From: Gorillibacterium sp.
GTDB lineage: Bacteria; Bacillota; Bacilli; Paenibacillales; NBRC-103111
Length of the DNA: 5,189 bases
Direction of reading: 5' to 3'
NCBI GenBank assembly: GCA_014380705.1
Contig: JACMJI010000306.1
Span: 1-5,189 of the forward strand
Positions 1 to 5,189 of the stretch are shown here, piece by piece. Under the pieces are notes generated by a model that had not been told where the DNA came from, did no database searches, and was given only the letters and a program-made list of their open reading frames with translations. Made by a program: the position numbers and the translations under genes. Within the stretch, counting starts at the first letter, position 1, and each line of letters starts with the position of its first letter.

Positions 1-24
1 CTCGCGGGCGAATCGTTTCACGAG

Positions 25-68
25 GAGACGTGAAGGGTCGCGTCTCTACGCCGTTCTGCTAACAGAAC
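25..68. repeat. Two adjacent hairpin palindromes in the gene-free left end
   Basis: Bases 25-46 fold into a 9-bp stem (GAGACGTGA against TCGCGTCTC, one G-T pair, loop AGGG). Bases 53-68 form a perfect 6-bp stem (GTTCTG, loop CTAA, CAGAAC). They lie 3' of the amidotransferase gene. Neither is followed by a clear T-run on the minus strand, so a terminator role is weak. The style resembles dispersed intergenic palindromes common in some bacterial genomes; that is inferred from appearance only. The rest of 1-182 shows no ORF or start codon on either strand, only near-palindromes at 120-133 and 168-180. Confidence 0.5.
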
Positions 69-182
69 AGCTAACTCAAACAGCTTCTTAGCGAATTGGC
101 CTGCCGATAGTTTCCGTTCTCACTCTAGTGTGACCCCTATAAACGGCAAAAGAGAGCCACTTATACTTCGGCAATTACCGGA

Positions 183-2405
183 CTAGCATAGCTGCACTAT
201 ATTAAAATCAAGTGCTTCCTCCAGTCGGACGCGAATTGTAGCTTCCGAAACGTCCAATTGACTGAGAATCTCCATTAGAGTTCGTTTTCCATCGAAGCTT
301 TGCAACACCTTTACCCAGTCTCCCATTGATGCGGTATCCAAAGAATACTCCAACACATCATCAACTGCAATATAGTATATGCCATCACTTCCCTGAAGAA
401 TCTTAACATTGTCAGCGATCTTGATTGCTTGCCTGTCTTGCTTGTCTTCACGTCGAATGCCGAGTCGCAAAGCAATGGTGTCCCTCTCCGAATCAAAGTC
501 ATTGATAACAAGCCGTTCAGCCACAACAGGAAGCGTAACTTGGGGTTTAGCGAAGCTGGTTTGAACAATCATCTTTTCAAGCAGACCCATGTTGACCAGC
601 ATAAGTAGAATAGGGGCTTCACTGAACTCAACATCTTGCCCGATGTGGTCCACTAACTGCTCGACCGCTGCCCTGTTGAGAATGGGGTGCTTATAATCAG
701 GCTCCCCAATGGCTTCATAGATCAATTGCCGGTTGTTGCTGACCATAATTGAGTACAGCATCCGGTAAGTAAAGCGCAGATCCTCACCATGGAAGAAGGG
801 CACTTTAGGGCGACGCACTAAGGTATCTGGAATTTTTCCCTCAAATCCCTTGCGCAAAATTTCCTTGTTCCAAAACAAATTTCTATGGTGCGCTTCGGGT
901 ATGCGCATGCAATATTCGACCAAGCGATGATCTAGAAACGGAACCCTACTTTCTACACCATGGGCCGATGAGGTACGATCCTCGTGCCAAAGATTATATA
1001 CTTGTAAGGTCCGGGAATACATGCTAGCATGATATAGCCAGGGGTGGGCACTACGATTGTAGCCTATGCTGTCGGCTAAGTAAGATCTATCTAGCAAATG
1101 AGCATAAGGAAGTAGAGCCGCATTCGCGTCTTGAAACAAATTGTGATTCTCAATGCCGGTGAGCCTTTGCATAAACTCATCCCATTTATTGACATCAGAA
1201 TTCGAAAACCCCGTAGCGGAGCCAGTGTTTTCAAACAATTCGGCATACCCCCCATTAAACTCATCGCTGCCTTGACCCAAGAGCATACATTTGAGTTCAG
1301 GGAAATGGTGCTTAGCATACCGGTGTAACTCGTACTTATATAACTGCTCGGCTGAGCATAAAGGAGTCTCTAAGTGCCACAGGAGTCGTTTCCAATAGTC
1401 AGCATCGAAGTGGTGGTCATGCCATTTGAAAACCACTTGATGATTATCTAATCCAAACTGCCGTGCGGCTGCAGCGGCCGCGCGCACATCACCATTTTGA
1501 AAAGTGCTCTGTGTTAGAACTGTGTAGGTTGGAATGGACGCGAATTTTGAAGCAATGCGAGCAATACTGACAGAATCAATGCCTCCGCTCAAAAAAAGCC
1601 CGATCGGCACGTCAGACATCATCTGTAGTTGCACACTATCCTCTAACAGGTCACGATAGCCCCGGATGATCTCAGTTGCACTGCGGGCATCATCCGCCAA
1701 CTCGTCAGCTGTGGGTTGGGGTAAAGACCAGTAAGGATATAGTTTCTCTTGCTTGGTCCGTAAATCCAATGTCAGACACCATCCGCCCTTCAGATAAATA
1801 ATACCTGTAAAAAAGGATGGTAGACTCCTGCCGGTGTTGGGTTTGCTAATGGAATGAGATAGCCCCTCGTGCCAGTTCACCTCGCGGGGACAGTCTGGAT
1901 GAGCCAACAGAGCCTTTATTTCAGAGCCGAAAATCAGCCGTTCGCGGTTTTTATGGTAGTAGAGCGGCTTAATGCCAAGTCGGTCCCGAGCGATAAACAC
2001 TTTCTGCAACTTGCGGTCCCACAAAGCTAGAGCAAACATGCCGTTCAAATGCTCTAAGAAAGCTTCTCCCATTTCCTCGTAGAGATGGAGAATGATTTCA
2101 CTGTCGGAACGGGTTCTGAACGTATGTGATTGCTTTAGAAGGGAGCGTAGCTGAAGGTGATTATAGATTTCACCATTAACCACCAACAGTAAGGAGCCAT
2201 CCTCATTGGCCATTGGTTGACTCCCATCTTGAACATCGACAATAGAAAGCCGACGAAAAACCAGCCCAATGTGCCCATCAATGCGAAGTTGATTATCATC
2301 TGGACCGCGGTGGATAAGCCGGTCACCCATCTGTTGTAGTAGCTCCTGAGTATGCCGTGGGTCAGAAGGAGTACTATTGTATACAATACCAGCAAATCCG
2401 CACAT
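183..2405 (-). CDS. Asparagine-synthetase-like glutamine amidotransferase with C-terminal PqqD-like (RRE-like) domain
   Basis: Family role: the N-terminal domain releases ammonia from glutamine; the synthetase domain activates a carboxylate with ATP and forms an amide. Lasso peptide cyclases belong to the same family. I place the start at 2405, not the longer in-frame ATG at 2459, because it gives Met-Cys-Gly-Phe and exposes the catalytic Cys2; the 18 extra codons look non-coding. Visible motifs in the 740 aa: MCGFAGIV (1-8), IHRGPDD (31-37), RRLSIVD (51-57), NGEIYN (77-82), SDSEI (100-104), ARDRLGIKPLYY (139-150), PP-loop SGGIDS (273-278), LGQGSDEFNGGY (376-387) and ESRVPFLDHRLVEY (485-498). 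Both active sites look intact. Typical AsnB is about 550-630 aa; the surplus is a C-terminal extension. Residues about 663-738 look like PqqD, with QGSDGIYYIA (671-680) and SFDGKRTLMEIL (703-714). PqqD-type folds bind RiPP leaders, so the protein probably carries its own leader-binding domain. A primary-metabolism Asn synthetase is unlikely given this tail and the precursor next door. The product is uncertain. Confidence 0.9.
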   Translation of the reverse strand: MCGFAGIVYNSTPSDPRHTQELLQQMGDRLIHRGPDDNQLRIDGHIGLVFRRLSIVDVQDGSQPMANEDGSLLLVVNGEIYNHLQLRSLLKQSHTFRTRSDSEIILHLYEEMGEAFLEHLNGMFALALWDRKLQKVFIARDRLGIKPLYYHKNRERLIFGSEIKALLAHPDCPREVNWHEGLSHSISKPNTGRSLPSFFTGIIYLKGGWCLTLDLRTKQEKLYPYWSLPQPTADELADDARSATEIIRGYRDLLEDSVQLQMMSDVPIGLFLSGGIDSVSIARIASKFASIPTYTVLTQSTFQNGDVRAAAAAARQFGLDNHQVVFKWHDHHFDADYWKRLLWHLETPLCSAEQLYKYELHRYAKHHFPELKCMLLGQGSDEFNGGYAELFENTGSATGFSNSDVNKWDEFMQRLTGIENHNLFQDANAALLPYAHLLDRSYLADSIGYNRSAHPWLYHASMYSRTLQVYNLWHEDRTSSAHGVESRVPFLDHRLVEYCMRIPEAHHRNLFWNKEILRKGFEGKIPDTLVRRPKVPFFHGEDLRFTYRMLYSIMVSNNRQLIYEAIGEPDYKHPILNRAAVEQLVDHIGQDVEFSEAPILLMLVNMGLLEKMIVQTSFAKPQVTLPVVAERLVINDFDSERDTIALRLGIRREDKQDRQAIKIADNVKILQGSDGIYYIAVDDVLEYSLDTASMGDWVKVLQSFDGKRTLMEILSQLDVSEATIRVRLEEALDFNIVQLC

Positions 2406-2628
2406 AGGCTCAGTTAGAACAATTATTGTCTGTGTGGCACTTTGTAAAGTGCTATGCATTATTGTGAACCAAACTAACAGCTTTACTTTATATTTTCTGC
2501 ATCTCCGTGCTCATGAACATGATCTTTTTTTATTGACAAAAAAGCCGTCGGCAAAGTTAGTTGCTCATCCCTCTTGTCCTAGTTGTGTGACATTGGCTTC
2601 TGTTATATCTACTTAAATATAAATAATA
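2406..2628. other. Gene-free spacer between amidotransferase start and precursor terminator
   Basis: I find no credible gene here. Minus-strand ATGs lead only to reading frames of a few codons. The spacer is AT-rich and holds small palindromes: ACAAT-T-ATTGT at 2419-2429, GCACTTT-GT-AAAGTGC at 2437-2452, TCATG-AA-CATGA at 2511-2522 and an A/T stem at 2524-2544. A minus-strand TTAGTTTG at 2470-2477 is one mismatch from the Bacteroidota -7 consensus TAnnTTTG, but I see no matching upstream TTG element at the right spacing. Because a terminator lies upstream, a promoter for the amidotransferase is expected somewhere here. Confidence 0.5.
2437..2452. promoter_or_regulatory. 16-bp palindrome upstream of the amidotransferase, possible operator
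   Basis: GCACTTT and AAAGTGC form perfect 7-bp arms around a GT centre, 32 bp before the chosen ATG at 2405. The symmetry and position would suit a dimeric regulator site or a 5' UTR hairpin. No regulator gene is present in the window, so the role is speculative. Confidence 0.3.
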
Positions 2629-2657
2629 AAAGACCGCAGACGCCGTCTGCGGTCTTT
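2629..2657 (-). terminator. Intrinsic terminator after the precursor genes
   Basis: A perfect 14-bp inverted repeat, AAAGACCGCAGACG and CGTCTGCGGTCTTT, separated by one base. Read on the minus strand it is followed by a T-rich stretch (TTATTATTTATATTT). It lies 49 bp past the end of the decayed precursor and more than 220 bp before the amidotransferase start. It probably ends or thins out the precursor transcript, allowing more precursor than enzyme. On the plus strand the run after the stem is only TTT, so activity there is less likely. Confidence 0.85.
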
Positions 2658-2706
2658 GTGGTCAAGCAATCGGTAAAGGAGTTGTACCTCTAGCTGGGGT
2701 TATTAT

Positions 2707-2830
2707 TCAACAAATTTCGCAAACAAAGGAAAGCAAGTATGTAAGTCCGATTTTTAACGACGGTAACAGCTTATCATCTAAGTTACCAAGGCATTTTTGG
2801 AAGCGGAAGTTTACTGTTGAGCTTTTTCAT
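2707..2830 (-). pseudogene. Decayed second precursor peptide, frameshifted in the leader
   Basis: From the ATG at 2830 the reading is MKKLNSKLPLPK and then MPW-stop in frame. Shifting by one base after codon 12 restores similarity to the intact precursor: CLGNLDDKLLPSLKIG aligns with the intact stretch TLANLDDKQMAAVKGG, and the frame goes on as LTYLLSFVCEIC to a stop at 2707-2709. Relative to the intact gene this is a net 2-base loss at the Glu13-Thr14 codons. The Gly-Gly site has also become Ile-Gly, and the core is short (12 residues) with little likeness to the intact one beyond the initial -TY-. The copy follows the intact gene by 47 bp and shares its 5' leader box. A working two-peptide system could once have existed here. 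An assembly error could explain the frameshift but not the lost Gly. Confidence 0.75.
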
Positions 2831-2857
2831 TTGTAGCAAAAGAAATGTCGGAATATA

Positions 2858-2871
2858 GGTTCACCCCGTGC
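2858..2871 (-). promoter_or_regulatory. Conserved 5' leader box, copy 2
   Basis: On the minus strand this reads GCACGGGGTGAACC. It matches the box ahead of the intact precursor in 13 of 14 bases and sits at the same distance from its ATG (27 bases between). It begins 6 bp after the stop codon of the intact precursor. It is either a relic of the duplication or a retained RNA or DNA signal. Confidence 0.55.
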
Positions 2872-2877
2872 TAATCA

Positions 2878-3051
2878 TTACAGTGCATAACCGCAAGCGT
2901 ACGCATTACCTGCACCAAGTGCTTTAGACACAGCGCACGCTCCTGTAGAGAGAGAATAGGTAAACCCACCCTTGACGGCGGCCATCTGCTTGTCATCCAG
3001 ATTGGCTAGGGTTTCTTTGGAGAGCTGAAGTTTGTTAGTTAGCTTTTTCAT
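2878..3051 (-). CDS. Gly-Gly leader RiPP/bacteriocin precursor peptide, 57 aa
   Basis: The ATG at 3051 opens a 57-residue peptide ending at a TAA at 2878-2880. The leader reads MKKLTNKLQLSKETLANLDD, then KQMAAVKGG, ending at Gly28-Gly29. This fits the Bacteroidota leader pattern (MKKL, L-x-KETL, double Gly) seen on lanthipeptide-type and other natural-product precursors. The predicted 28-residue core (Phe30-Leu57) is small, hydrophobic and rich in Gly and Ala. It has Cys39 and Cys53, Thr31, Ser33, Ser35, Thr36 and Ser42, three Tyr, one Lys, and no Asp or Glu. The Cys pair could form a disulfide or thioethers. A downstream AsnB-like enzyme and upstream exporter genes support the call. A lasso peptide is unlikely because no acidic ring residue exists. 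Whether the core is lanthipeptide-like, C-terminally modified or an unmodified bacteriocin cannot be decided here. Confidence 0.88.
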   Translation of the reverse strand: MKKLTNKLQLSKETLANLDDKQMAAVKGGFTYSLSTGACAVSKALGAGNAYACGYAL

Positions 3052-3078
3052 GTTGGTATTGATGGATGGTTGAACAAT

Positions 3079-3092
3079 GGTTTACCCCGTGC
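3079..3092 (-). promoter_or_regulatory. Conserved 5' leader box, copy 1
   Basis: GCACGGGGTAAACC on the minus strand, with 27 bases between it and the precursor ATG. It lies 12 bp downstream of the candidate -7 element, so it would sit near the 5' end of the mRNA. Flanking GGTTT and AAACC could pair into a short stem around the G-run. It is shared with the decayed precursor at 2858-2871. Confidence 0.55.
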
Positions 3093-3104
3093 AAACCGTT
3101 GATA

Positions 3105-3112
3105 CAAACATA
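3105..3112 (-). promoter_or_regulatory. Candidate Bacteroidota promoter -7 element for the precursor gene
   Basis: TATGTTTG on the minus strand matches the Bacteroidota -7 consensus TAnnTTTG exactly. Transcription would start near 3097, giving a 5' UTR of about 45 nt. The upstream -33 TTG element is not clear; only a T-rich TGTTTTCG near 3133-3140 is present. This suggests the precursor genes are transcribed separately from the exporter genes. Confidence 0.5.
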
Positions 3113-3147
3113 AATATCTTATTGACATATTGCGAAAACACAGAAAG

Positions 3148-3213
3148 GTTCTTAATAGCAACTCGCTATATCGCGCAGCAGTTCTTAATAGCGGCTCGCT
3201 ATATCGCTGGCTG
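3148..3213. repeat. Two-copy 33-bp tandem repeat upstream of the precursor promoter
   Basis: Copies 3148-3180 and 3181-3213 begin with GTTCTTAATAGC and share the central CTCGCTATATCGC, diverging mainly at two middle bases and the last six. Each copy contains the inverted pair ATAGC and GCTAT about a 5-base loop. The array ends about 35 bp upstream of the candidate -7 element. The 33-bp period creates an apparent 11-residue repeat in a minus-strand reading frame that I do not consider a gene. Confidence 0.75.
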
Positions 3214-3311
3214 AAAGGGCTCGGGGGTTCCGCTAAAAGCTCCAACGTAACCCGGTCGTAAAGACCTCCGAATGGTTTCCCGTCTGGCTAATATGACCAC
3301 AGGTAATTAGC

Positions 3312-3411
3312 CCCGCTGGAGTAGAAGCAACGCGTAGCCCGCTCAGCAGTAAATCAATATTCACCCGATTCGTTGCTCAATGGTTCTGGCTTCTACTTAA
3401 TCCAGTGCGGG
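3312..3411. repeat. About 100-bp element with imperfect terminal inverted repeats
   Basis: The left arm CCCGCTGGAGTAGAAGC (3312-3328) and the reverse complement of the right arm (3389-3411) share CCCGC, TGGA and a perfect 9-bp AGTAGAAGC, with 2- and 3-base gaps between these blocks. The interior is about 60 bp and non-coding. It could be a miniature inverted-repeat element or a long RNA hairpin. I see no clear target-site duplication. Confidence 0.45.
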
Positions 3412-3550
3412 AAACGGATGCGCGCCCATGGCGACCAGTTTGCGACCATAGCTGGGGTAGGTGACGCATCATTAAAACTAGATTCGAAGTTCCCTGTCAC
3501 TTCAGCCCACACCCACACTATCTGTTAACGGTACGCAAAGGCTGTGCGGT

Positions 3551-3578
3551 AGTCTTCTGATAGCTTCAGCGAAAGACT
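3551..3578. other. Bulged hairpin downstream of the adaptor gene
   Basis: AGTCTT plus CTGA (3551-3560) pairs with TCAG (3566-3569) and AAGACT (3573-3578), giving a 10-bp stem with a 3-base bulge and a 5-base loop. It lies about 90 bp past the adaptor stop codon on the minus strand. No T-run follows it in that direction, so it is a weak candidate for a terminator or a 3' RNA-stabilising structure. Confidence 0.35.
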
Positions 3579-3664
3579 GGTAGCTCAACTTTTCAGGACA
3601 GTGTCTCTGTTGTTACTCTGGGCATGTGTGTATTAATTACAATGACTCGGTATGGATGAATCTA

Positions 3665-5011
3665 TTAATGAACTAACTTACGGAATTGATAAAAGAATCT
3701 ATCTAACAGACGTAGGTCCTGCGTGATGACCTGAGCTTTGGCCAACATGCCAATCCGTCCATACAACTTAATGTTACGAGAAGTTTTTAAGCCTTGAGGA
3801 AAGTAGACCTTAACCATGTATGTACCATCTGCTGTTGGTAGGGTTGACACAAACATAATTTTTGCCGGTACACTACCAAATTGCTGAGCAGGATAGCCCT
3901 CAAATTTAACAATAACCTGGTGGCCCACACGAATTTTGCCGAAGTCCTGTTGAGGCATCTGTATCTCCCCGTATTGCAACGCTTGGCCATTTGTAATATA
4001 AAACAGCGCTTGTCGGAGGGAAACGGGTTGCTTTTCCTGCAGGCTAGAAGCAAAGTGAAGAGTACCAGCGACTGGTGACGAGATTACGTAATTCTGTTTC
4101 CAGTAGAGCAGGGCGCTTTTCAATGCGTTGAGTGATGTCAAGAAGGCGTTGGCCTGGTCCTGCACTAGCTTGTTCAATTCTAGAACCTCGCTTTTTTTGG
4201 CTGTTTGATTATTAAGGTTATTGATAAAATCGCTTTCAATTTGCTGGTAGTACACCTTTTTTGCAAGAACTTTAGCTTTCTCCCGTTTGAAGTCAAAATC
4301 CGAAATAACTCTTTCGGCGTAAAGCCGTTCCTGGGCTGCAAACTCCTGTTCTGTTAGGTTCAGATCCTGCTTACGCAAAAGCTTTTGCTGCTGAAGGACC
4401 TTAGTTGTTTTGTTTAGGTTCTGCAACTCCTCCAGTAGAATAGCTTTCTTTTGATCGTAAAACCCGTTTTTAAGCAAGAGAACGTATTGCGCGTGCGCTT
4501 GGCTGAATGACTGAAAAGCTGGTTGCACCTCACCCAACTCTTGCTGCTTTAAAATTGTATACTCGCGGCGTAAGGCAGGAGGGTAAGGCTTACCTTGGAG
4601 GAGGGCATCGGTAAGCTGAGTAGCCCAAGTTGATAGCGCTTTCACAGCTTGTCCGTCCGCTGTGGTTTGCAAATAAGCCAGTGGCGCATTTCGCTGCACA
4701 AATTGCCCTTCCTGAACAAGTATTTGGTCTAAGTTGCCGTCAATCCGTGCCAACAAGAGCTTAGGTTCTTCATAAGCCTTAAGCACGAGAGGAGCCTCAA
4801 CCAAATCAGGATATTTGATATAATAACAGAAAACCAGGAAAGTGATTAGGATACCAAACAGGCCGGTGATACCCCAGCGGGTAATATTGCTAGGAACCTG
4901 GCCGACTACTTCTTGCATGCCTTCGCTGTGAAGCAGCGAGGTGAGTTCTCGAATAGGCGCTTTTTCCCTAGTAGGGGCCGCAGCAGGTGTCTCTTCGGAT
5001 ATAATAGACAT
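3665..5011 (-). CDS. HlyD-family membrane fusion protein (exporter adaptor)
   Basis: A 448-residue periplasmic adaptor of the type that links an inner-membrane ABC exporter to an outer-membrane channel. The N-terminus is cytoplasmic and polar, followed by one membrane helix at about 46-65 (core GLFGILITFLVFCYYI). A first biotinyl-lipoyl half follows at about 86-118 (IDGNLDQILVQEGQFVQRNA). A long, Gln-, Lys- and Leu-rich coiled-coil region covers about 120-300. The second lipoyl half is at about 310-340 (SSPVAGTLHF), then a beta-barrel-like C-terminal part. Length and order suit HlyD proteins of Bacteroidota peptide exporters. It starts 28 bp after the ABC transporter stop, so the two are probably co-transcribed. 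No strong Shine-Dalgarno is seen, which is usual in Bacteroidota. No TolC-like channel gene is in the window. The substrate is inferred to be the double-Gly peptide encoded downstream. Confidence 0.88.
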   Translation of the reverse strand: MSIISEETPAAAPTREKAPIRELTSLLHSEGMQEVVGQVPSNITRWGITGLFGILITFLVFCYYIKYPDLVEAPLVLKAYEEPKLLLARIDGNLDQILVQEGQFVQRNAPLAYLQTTADGQAVKALSTWATQLTDALLQGKPYPPALRREYTILKQQELGEVQPAFQSFSQAHAQYVLLLKNGFYDQKKAILLEELQNLNKTTKVLQQQKLLRKQDLNLTEQEFAAQERLYAERVISDFDFKREKAKVLAKKVYYQQIESDFINNLNNQTAKKSEVLELNKLVQDQANAFLTSLNALKSALLYWKQNYVISSPVAGTLHFASSLQEKQPVSLRQALFYITNGQALQYGEIQMPQQDFGKIRVGHQVIVKFEGYPAQQFGSVPAKIMFVSTLPTADGTYMVKVYFPQGLKTSRNIKLYGRIGMLAKAQVITQDLRLLDRFFYQFRKLVH

Positions 5012-5039
5012 CGGCGCGGTGATTCAAAAGTGAGAAAGA

Positions 5040-5189
5040 TTATGCATCAATTTCTAGTTGATTGCTGACCAAATCATAATAGCGCCCACGCTGTGCCAAC
5101 AGTTGGTTATGGGTGCCGATTTCAGCGATAGTACCCCGTTCAAGGACCACGATTTGATCAGCGTGTTTCACAGTGCTTAGACGGTGGGC
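5040..5189 (-). CDS. ABC transporter, C-terminal fragment (probable peptidase-containing peptide exporter)
   Basis: Only the last 49 codons are inside the window; the gene continues past the right edge. The fragment begins AHRLSTV, the H-loop (switch histidine) of an ABC ATPase. It continues with [18 protein letters not shown] and then a helix ending at EIDA-stop, the standard C-terminal end of exporter-type nucleotide-binding domains. The ATPase Walker motifs, membrane helices and any N-terminal C39 peptidase domain lie outside. The adjacent HlyD adaptor and the Gly-Gly precursor make a peptidase-containing exporter, which cleaves after Gly-Gly during export, the likeliest identity. A plain multidrug-type exporter cannot be excluded from this fragment. 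Confidence 0.85.
   Translation of the reverse strand, partial: AHRLSTVKHADQIVVLERGTIAEIGTHNQLLAQRGRYYDLVSNQLEIDA

Larger units (their letters stand above)
3214..3664. other. Gene-free stretch between adaptor stop and tandem repeat
   Basis: About 450 bp without a credible gene. The longest minus-strand frames here are only a few tens of codons and match nothing I recognise. The stretch contains an imperfect inverted-repeat element (3312-3411) and a bulged hairpin (3551-3578). A segment at 3583-3607 (minus-strand CTGTCCTGAAAAGTTGAG) has the look of an insertion-sequence terminus, from memory only. Decayed mobile DNA is the simplest reading. Confidence 0.45.

Noticed and set aside
2406..2459. 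18-codon N-terminal extension of the amidotransferase from the ATG at 2459
   Set aside because: The longer start would bury the catalytic Cys that must follow the initiator Met in this family, and the extension includes the 16-bp palindrome.
2511..2544. Small palindromes TCATG-AA-CATGA and an A/T stem as regulatory sites
   Set aside because: Short AT-rich symmetries of this size are expected by chance, and they have no clear position relative to a promoter.
2377..2616. Plus-strand ORF of 79 codons across the amidotransferase start and spacer
   Set aside because: It overlaps a well-supported gene on the other strand and spans palindromes and AT-rich spacer; no recognisable motif.
2878..3051. 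Calling the precursor a lasso peptide because of the AsnB homologue
   Set aside because: No Asp or Glu in the core, no Gly, Ala, Ser or Cys at core position 1, no Thr-x leader end, and no B2 protease in the window.
3048..3245. Minus-strand 65-codon ORF whose stop overlaps the precursor ATG (ATGA), containing an 11-residue repeat
   Set aside because: Its repeat is just the 33-bp DNA tandem repeat read in frame. It runs across the candidate promoter and 5' leader box and has a composition unlike a normal protein. Translational coupling to the precursor is possible but unsupported.
3397..3474. Short minus-strand frame ending YGRKLVAMGAHPFPALD-stop, possibly the 3' end of a broken gene
   Set aside because: Only about 25 codons between stops and no family recognised; too little to annotate.
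3881..4078. Plus-strand ORF opposite the adaptor gene
   Set aside because: It is an antisense shadow of the HlyD-like coding sequence, without motifs.

Overview
The window looks like part of a ribosomally made peptide (RiPP or bacteriocin) cluster from a Gram-negative Bacteroidota, possibly a Hymenobacter or a relative. Three things suggest this: precursor leaders of the Bacteroidota double-glycine type, a TAnnTTTG-like promoter element ahead of the precursor gene, and a transport pair of ABC exporter plus HlyD-type adaptor. The genus is a guess; no marker gene is present.

Every gene I can support lies on the minus strand, so the biological order runs from the right edge to the left. (1) The last 49 codons of an ABC transporter (5040-5189), probably a peptidase-containing exporter. 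(2) A HlyD-like membrane fusion protein (3665-5011), 28 bp downstream. (3) A gene-poor stretch of about 610 bp holding a short inverted-repeat element, a hairpin, a 33-bp tandem repeat and a candidate promoter. (4) A 57-residue precursor peptide with a Gly-Gly leader (2878-3051), too short for routine ORF lists. (5) A decayed, frameshifted second copy of that precursor (2707-2830). (6) A strong intrinsic terminator (2629-2657). (7) A spacer with small palindromes. (8) A 740-residue asparagine-synthetase-like amidotransferase (183-2405) carrying a PqqD-like, RRE-like domain at its C-terminus. (9) A palindrome-rich gene-free end (1-182).

Inferred pathway: the precursor leader is bound by the PqqD-like tail of the amidotransferase, the ATP-dependent enzyme modifies the peptide, and the ABC exporter cleaves after Gly-Gly and exports the core with the HlyD adaptor. 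The predicted core contains no Asp or Glu, so the lasso-type ring expected from an AsnB-like cyclase cannot form on a side-chain carboxylate. Amidation or cyclisation at the C-terminal carboxylate, or action on a different precursor, remain open. The combination of a GG-leader peptide with two Cys, an AsnB-RRE fusion and no visible dehydratase, radical SAM enzyme or separate lasso protease is the part of the window most likely to be undescribed.
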